Shown one piece after another: positions 14,584 through 18,539 of a DNA stretch of 18,539 nt. Positions within the stretch are counted from its first letter, which is position 1, and the number at the start of each line of letters is the position of its first letter. The notes under the pieces are model-generated. The model was not told where the DNA came from, did not search any database, and was given only the letters and a program-made list of their open reading frames with translations. Where the stretch lies: positions 1 through 18,539 of the forward strand of contig JAGLSF010000007.1 of assembly GCA_023136305.1 (NCBI GenBank). Direction: 5' to 3'. The position numbers and the translations under genes are program-made. The DNA is from Spirochaetota bacterium (GTDB lineage Bacteria; Spirochaetota; B62-G9; DRHN01).

Positions 14584-15168
14584 ATGGCTCGAGGCAAACT
14601 CACAGGTGTAATCGTTGTTGTTGCAGTTATTGCGGTTTTTCTCATTATATTTGGAGCCTGGTATATCGGCACGAGGAACACACTTGTCACTCTCGAGGAG
14701 AGTATCGATGCTGCCTGGTCAGAGATCGATAATCAGCTGCAGCGGCGAAACGACCTCATCCCCAATCTCGTCGCTACGGTAAAGGGGTATGCGGCACATG
14801 AGAAGGAAGTGTTTACCCAGATATCCGAAGCACGGGCAAAACTTGCGGGCGCCCAGACTGTTGGGGAAACTGCCCAGGGGTACAATCAGCTGCAAAGCGC
14901 CTTGGGCAGGCTGCTGGTCATCGTTGAGCGCTATCCCGACCTGAAGTCCAACGTAAACTTCATCAGACTCCAGGATGAGCTTGCAGGAACAGAAAACCGC
15001 GTAGCAGTCGCACGAAAGCGCTACAACGATGCCGTCAGGATATTCAACACCAAGATTCGAAGGTTTCCCGCATCGACCATTGCCAGAAGAATGGGTTTCG
15101 AGAAGAAGGAATACTTTGAAATCGACGAGGGTGCGAGGGAAGTCCCGGAAGTGGATTTCGAAGAGTGA
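14584..15168 (+). CDS. lemA: LemA family protein
   Basis: A 194-residue protein with an N-terminal membrane helix (about residues 6-28) and a long helical cytosolic or periplasmic domain. Family signatures are AAWSEIDNQLQRRNDLIPNL (43-62), VKGYAAHEKEVF (66-77), RYPDLKSNVNF and the segment ENRVAVARKRYNDAVRIFN, with the ending EYFEID...VPEVDFEE. The ATG at 14584 is chosen because AAAGGAG lies seven bases upstream; a frame from 14560 adds 8 residues without a ribosome site. LemA proteins often neighbour TPM proteins or M48 peptidases, and their function is unknown in most bacteria. Here the repeat element separates it from the TPM genes, but it still lies in the same orientation and probably the same transcript. 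Confidence 0.92.
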   Translation: MARGKLTGVIVVVAVIAVFLIIFGAWYIGTRNTLVTLEESIDAAWSEIDNQLQRRNDLIPNLVATVKGYAAHEKEVFTQISEARAKLAGAQTVGETAQGYNQLQSALGRLLVIVERYPDLKSNVNFIRLQDELAGTENRVAVARKRYNDAVRIFNTKIRRFPASTIARRMGFEKKEYFEIDEGAREVPEVDFEE

Positions 15169-15202
15169 CCGAATAATCATTGAAACTATCGACTTTTTAG
15201 TA

Positions 15203-15230
15203 TTGACAATGATTCCAAGAGAACTATAAT
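15203..15230 (+). promoter_or_regulatory. Full-consensus sigma-70 promoter for the receiver-kinase gene
   Basis: TTGACA (15203-15208) and TATAAT (15225-15230) match the housekeeping consensus at all 12 positions with a 16 bp spacer. Transcription would start near 15237, leaving an untranslated leader of about 58 bases before the ATG at 15295. A small imperfect hairpin, with CTTC/GAAG ends at 15243-15263, lies in that leader. Perfect hexamers are uncommon and suggest strong or tightly repressed expression. Confidence 0.7.
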
Positions 15231-15294
15231 TGGGCAGAACTGCTTCCGATAATTATACCGAAGATGTGATAATCCATCCAAGTTCACATATCTT

Positions 15295-16410
15295 ATGAGT
15301 ACACTGGCAACCAGGAGTCCTGCAATCAAGCACCGAATACTAATCGTTGATGATGATGAGCTTGTCATCGAAAGCTTTGAGCACGTATTCCAGGAGTTTG
15401 GCACCGGCTTCTCTGTCGAAAAAACCACGAACAGCAAGGAGGCCCTCAAGCTCATCGAGAGCAATATCTACGACCTCATCATCACGGACCTGGTCATGCC
15501 CGATGTTGATGGTTTTCAGGTGCTGCAACGGGCAAAAGAGATACAGCCCGATACCGAGGTCATTTTCATCACCGCATACAGCTCATACAACAGCGCGGTG
15601 GACGCCATGTACTTCGGTGCATCCGATTATATTTCAAAACCGATCAACACAAGCGAGCTCAAAGCAAGGCTCACACGGGCAATTTCGAAACATGACGCGA
15701 TCGTTGAAAAGAATGAAAAGATACTTGAAATGGAACACCTCTACTACACGATCGCTCACGATTTTAAATCCACCATACTCTCCATCAAATCCTTTTCAGA
15801 GATACTCTCAAAAGAGTACTTCGACAAGGTAAACGACAAGGAAGGACGTTTTCTCCTCGGGCGAATCAATGCGAATGTCTCAGCCATGGAAGAGATTACC
15901 GAAGGGCTGCTCGAGTATTCAAGAATCGGAAAGCACGAGGAGGAGTGGATCGATATCGATACGGAACGTTTGGTCCGGGAGATCGGCGATAATTATGCCG
16001 TGCAGTTCAGTGAGAAGGATATCGACTTTCAGGTGTCCAGCTCCCTTCCCAGCGTTTACTTCTACATGAGCGGCCTGCGGAGCATATTTTCAAACCTGAT
16101 TGACAATGCCGTCAAGTACGCCCGTAAGGATGTGAAATCATACATACGCGTCGGCACCTTCGCCCCTGCGCAGACCAGATATCATGGTTTCTTTGTTGAA
16201 GACAACGGCATCGGTATACATACTGAGAATATTAAACGAATTTTCGAGATTTTTCACCGCGAAGACTCAGAGGGAAACGGGCAGGGTTACGGAATCGGGC
16301 TTGCGCTTGTGAAAAAAACTCTTGAAACGGCGAATTGCACGATCGAGGCACAATCCGGGGAGAATCAGATCACGGTTTTCCGTTTCACCCTTCCACCACC
16401 AGCCGACTGA
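15295..16410 (+). CDS. Receiver-histidine kinase protein without a sensor domain
   Basis: A soluble 371-residue protein. Residues ~14-130 are a CheY-like receiver with Asp18-Asp21 acidic cluster, phospho-acceptor Asp65 in LIITDLVMPD and Lys115 in SKP. Residues ~148-212 are a HisKA domain with His155 in AHDFKS. Residues ~225-368 are a HATPase domain with the N box SNLIDNAVKYA (266-276), G1 box DNGIGI (303-308), F-like FEIFHRED and G2 GYGIGLAL (331-338). There is no membrane segment or PAS/GAF domain, so its input is probably phosphorylation of the receiver by another kinase. It has a perfect promoter but no Shine-Dalgarno before ATG 15295; the in-frame region upstream is open only from 15253 and has no other usual start. 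It stands apart from lemA by 126 bp. Confidence 0.92.
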   Translation: MSTLATRSPAIKHRILIVDDDELVIESFEHVFQEFGTGFSVEKTTNSKEALKLIESNIYDLIITDLVMPDVDGFQVLQRAKEIQPDTEVIFITAYSSYNSAVDAMYFGASDYISKPINTSELKARLTRAISKHDAIVEKNEKILEMEHLYYTIAHDFKSTILSIKSFSEILSKEYFDKVNDKEGRFLLGRINANVSAMEEITEGLLEYSRIGKHEEEWIDIDTERLVREIGDNYAVQFSEKDIDFQVSSSLPSVYFYMSGLRSIFSNLIDNAVKYARKDVKSYIRVGTFAPAQTRYHGFFVEDNGIGIHTENIKRIFEIFHREDSEGNGQGYGIGLALVKKTLETANCTIEAQSGENQITVFRFTLPPPAD

Positions 16411-16459
16411 TGCTCTGCCCTCCACCGCAACACAGGTATTTCACAGGGAAGAGTGAAAG

Positions 16460-16735
16460 GTGAATTATATTGATCTCATACTCTCATTCGTTCTTTTCGT
16501 CATGGGAGTTCTCTTTATCATCAGAAGGCGGTTCAGTTCCAACCTGTGGGTGGTCGTACTCGCATTGCTCTTCTTCCCCATATCCCTCATCACATACTAC
16601 TTCCCGCATTTCGACATCGTTTTGTTCGGAGAGATAACGATTCTGCAGGTGCTTCTCTACCCTTTCATCAAGCTTGTTATACTCCTCGCACTGGCACGTT
16701 CCATCTGGGACACCCGGGCATCGCGCTCATCATAA
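16460..16735 (+). CDS. Small hypothetical membrane protein
   Basis: A 91-residue protein with three hydrophobic segments (about residues 4-21, 29-48 and 55-81) separated by the basic turn RRRFSS and ending in a hydrophilic tail. I do not recognise a family. The start is GTG at 16460, supported by the upstream GGGAAGAGTGAAAG. It follows the receiver-kinase gene by 49 bp in the same orientation and may share its transcript. Amino-acid composition is typical of a real small membrane protein. No functional claim is made. Confidence 0.6.
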   Translation: MNYIDLILSFVLFVMGVLFIIRRRFSSNLWVVVLALLFFPISLITYYFPHFDIVLFGEITILQVLLYPFIKLVILLALARSIWDTRASRSS

Positions 16736-16780
16736 TAAAACACCCCTGGGAGAAACGATCTTCTATAAAACTGAAATACC

Positions 16781-16789
16781 TGCTATACT
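16781..16789 (+). promoter_or_regulatory. Extended -10 promoter for the UroD-family gene
   Basis: TGCTATACT fits the extended -10 form TGnTATAAT with one mismatch, and the -35 position 17 bases upstream (TTCTAT) is weak, as is usual for this class. Transcription would start near 16796, about 58 bases before the ATG at 16854. The surrounding gap of 118 bp is the only non-coding DNA between the small membrane protein and the methyltransferase. Confidence 0.45.
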
Positions 16790-16853
16790 GATTATTCCCG
16801 GGATACGGTGCAAAACACTATGACAAAGATCCTAAAAACTAGAGGTAGAAGAG

Positions 16854-18092
16854 ATGACAAGTCGTGAAAGGGTGCGTGCAGCATTGAATCATCAGGAACC
16901 CGACAAGGTCCCCGTAGACTGCGGCGGCATGCGGTCAACGGGACTTCTCGGAGTCACCTACAACAAACTGAAAAAGCATCTGGGACTAAGGGAAGGTGAA
17001 ACGAAGATATACGACTTGGTGCAGCAACTCGCTCTGGTGGAAGACTGTTACCTTGATATGTTTCAGATCGATGTCATCGACCTGGCCCGTGCATTCGCTG
17101 ATGTTCCCGATGAGTGGAACGACTGGGCACTTCCCGACGGATCGCCGGTGAAGGTTCCTGCCTGGCTGAATATAGAAAAGGATGGAGATTCCTGGTTCTG
17201 CGTGGATGATGAGGGAGATCGCCTCGCTGAGATGCCGAAGGGATCATATTTCTTTGACCAGAAGATCTGGCCTCTCTACGGGCAGGTCCCGGATAACTTC
17301 GACGATCTCCCAGATAAACTGAAGAAGATCATGTGGGTTCACATGACCGACCCCCAGGCACAGCATGCCGGTGAAGCAGATTACTACGATCAGGTGGGTA
17401 AAGCGGCGAAAGAGCTCTACGAGAACACTGACTACTCGATCATGGTGGGATTCGGCGGACAGTTCTTCGAGCTCGGCGGGTTCATATTCAGAATGGACGA
17501 CTTCATGACCAATCTGGTGATCAATCGGCCCATGATCGAGAAGCTCCTGGACAGGCTGCTCGAGATGCACATGGAAAAACTGGAGACCTATCTCAAGGCT
17601 GTTTCACCCTATGCGGACACTATCGTGATGGGCGATGATCTGGGCACACAGACCAGTCCCATGATTTCGCCAAAGCTCTACAGAGAACTGTTACTCCCAA
17701 GGGCTCAGCAGCTCTACCGATATGTACGTGAGAACTCAGACGTGAAGGTCTTCCTCCACTCCTGCGGGGCCATCTCCGAGTTCCTGCCCGATCTCATCGA
17801 TGCAGGTGTGCAGGTCATCAACCCGGTGCAGACCTCAGCGGGCGGCATGGAGCCGGAGAAGCTGAAGAGGGAGTTCGGAAAAGACCTGGTGTTCTGGGGC
17901 GGCGGCATAGACACGCAGCGGATTCTTCCCGAGGCCACACCCGATGAAGTCCGAAAAGAGGTAAGAAAAAACTGCGAGATCTTCATGAAGGACGGCGGTT
18001 TCATATTCTGCCAGATACACAACATGCTCGACACCGTACCGCCCGAGAACATCCTGGCCATGTACGAGGCAGTAAACGAAATAGCATACTGA
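16854..18092 (+). CDS. Uroporphyrinogen decarboxylase-family methyltransferase-like protein
   Basis: A 412-residue protein with the URO-D/MtaA fold. The conserved opening TSRERVRAALNHQEPDKVPVD (2-22) is typical of corrinoid-type methyltransferases in this family. The putative zinc ligands are His302 and Cys304 in FLHSCGAI and Cys386 in GGFIFCQIHNM. Other signatures are DDLGTQTSPMISPKLY (261-276), NPVQTSAGGMEP (323-334) and FWGGGIDTQ (347-355). Such proteins usually transfer methyl groups between a cobalamin-binding protein and coenzyme M, tetrahydrofolate or a methylated substrate; true HemE is shorter (about 350 residues) and lacks the His-x-Cys motif. No corrinoid-binding protein or reactivase is nearby, so substrate and partner are unknown. 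The ATG at 16854 is preceded by GAGGTAGAAGAG. Confidence 0.88.
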   Translation: MTSRERVRAALNHQEPDKVPVDCGGMRSTGLLGVTYNKLKKHLGLREGETKIYDLVQQLALVEDCYLDMFQIDVIDLARAFADVPDEWNDWALPDGSPVKVPAWLNIEKDGDSWFCVDDEGDRLAEMPKGSYFFDQKIWPLYGQVPDNFDDLPDKLKKIMWVHMTDPQAQHAGEADYYDQVGKAAKELYENTDYSIMVGFGGQFFELGGFIFRMDDFMTNLVINRPMIEKLLDRLLEMHMEKLETYLKAVSPYADTIVMGDDLGTQTSPMISPKLYRELLLPRAQQLYRYVRENSDVKVFLHSCGAISEFLPDLIDAGVQVINPVQTSAGGMEPEKLKREFGKDLVFWGGGIDTQRILPEATPDEVRKEVRKNCEIFMKDGGFIFCQIHNMLDTVPPENILAMYEAVNEIAY

Positions 18093-18147
18093 CGCATGCA
18101 CATAAACGGATGCTGATTACTCCATATGTTTGCATGTGCATCATTAA

Positions 18148-18178
18148 TTGCTTGCAATAGCTTCACTGATATTATACT
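18148..18178 (+). promoter_or_regulatory. Candidate promoter for the secreted protein at the right edge
   Basis: TATACT at 18173-18178 is a good -10 hexamer in AT-rich DNA. The -35 is uncertain: TTGCTT at 18148-18153 (19 bp spacer) or TTGCAA at 18152-18157 (15 bp spacer). The leader to the ATG at 18242 would be about 57 bases and includes a run of T residues before the ribosome binding site. Confidence 0.35.
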
Positions 18179-18230
18179 ATCAATCACATTCAGCAATGTA
18201 TGCGGGAAAAATTCAATTTTTTTATTACGA

Positions 18231-18236
18231 AGGAGG
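18231..18236 (+). promoter_or_regulatory. Strong ribosome binding site fixing the start at 18242
   Basis: AGGAGG lies five bases before ATG 18242 and decides the start of a gene that runs off the right edge. Confidence 0.75.
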
Positions 18237-18241
18237 GTTTT

Positions 18242-18539
18242 ATGAAAAAGTATCTCTTGTTCCTGGTAACCCTGGTCATTGCAGTTTCACTGGTGGGTGG
18301 CCTTGCACTTGCCGGAAGTGAAGAAGGTGAGGGCAAGAAAGAGAAAAAGGGCAAAGTCCAGGAAATGACCTTGTATCATGACAACACAGAATTCCAGGAG
18401 TTCTGGGAAAGTTTTGGAGAGGCTTCCGGGGAAGACGCGGGGGTCTTGGCCATCCCTGTCCCTCTGGAAACCAGCGTCTATATGACGAGAGTCAAGGTCG
18501 ATCTCACAACCGAGAGGGCCCCTGCTGTATTCAAGTGGT
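18242..18539 (+). CDS. Unidentified exported protein, N-terminal fragment
   Basis: Ninety-nine codons are visible before the window ends. The start MKKYLLFLVTLVIAVSLVGG with ALAG at 22-25 is a clear Sec signal peptide with probable cleavage after Ala24. The next stretch, about residues 26-38, is almost entirely Gly, Glu and Lys (GSEEGEGKKEKKGK), likely a flexible linker. After that comes a folded-looking segment with EFQEFWESFGEASGEDAG and alternating strand-like segments (LAIPVPLETSVYMTRVKVDL). The signal peptide and strong Shine-Dalgarno support a real gene. I do not recognise a family. Confidence 0.75.
   Translation, partial: MKKYLLFLVTLVIAVSLVGGLALAGSEEGEGKKEKKGKVQEMTLYHDNTEFQEFWESFGEASGEDAGVLAIPVPLETSVYMTRVKVDLTTERAPAVFKW

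Noticed and set aside
18096..18141. Inverted repeat ATGCACAT / ATGTGCAT after the UroD-family gene
   Set aside because: The 8 bp arms enclose a loop of about 30 bases and no T-run follows, so it is not a convincing terminator.

Overview
The window reads as the chromosome of a Gram-negative anaerobe, most probably a deltaproteobacterium in the broad sense (Desulfobacterota). This is inferred from a complete Rnf complex in the order rnfCDGEAB, an RseC-family protein, a GspN-like inner-membrane protein, a response regulator-PP2C phosphatase, a corrinoid-type methyltransferase of the uroporphyrinogen decarboxylase family, and moderate GC with ATG, GTG and TTG starts. No rRNA, tRNA, CRISPR array, transposase or phage gene is visible. 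No intergenic stretch reaches 300 bases.

Positions 1-11454 are a minus-strand block. A putative anion/Na+ permease of the ArsB/NhaD/SLC13 (IT) superfamily lies furthest upstream. A promoter-bearing gap of 113 bp follows, then rnfC, rnfD, rnfG, rnfE, rnfA and rnfB encode the ion-translocating ferredoxin:NAD+ oxidoreductase. Downstream with short gaps come an RseC-family redox protein, a GspN-like protein, a receiver-PP2C phosphatase, and proB and proA for proline synthesis. The tight spacing (4 bp overlap to 81 bp gaps) suggests one long operon or several overlapping transcription units.

Positions 11484-12785 hold a Prp-like cysteine protease (plus strand) and a MEMO-family protein (minus strand) that converge and overlap by 36 bp.

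Positions 12942-15168 form a plus-strand cluster: a nucleotidyltransferase-fold protein with an altered active site, a TPM-domain secreted protein, a short membrane protein with a glycine-rich tail, and LemA. The TPM gene and the glycine-rich gene are in the same frame and separated only by one TAA codon, so they look like one classical TPM protein cut in two. Between the glycine-rich ORF and lemA sits a 100 bp element with perfect 18 bp inverted arms.

Positions 15203-18539 carry a receiver-histidine kinase preceded by a promoter matching the sigma-70 hexamers at all 12 positions but with no visible Shine-Dalgarno sequence, a small membrane protein, a UroD-family methyltransferase with its own extended -10 promoter, and the first 99 codons of an unidentified secreted protein cut by the window edge.

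The best candidates for something not well described are the nucleotidyltransferase/TPM/LemA cluster with its split gene and palindromic element, the stand-alone Prp protease, and the linkage of RseC to Rnf.
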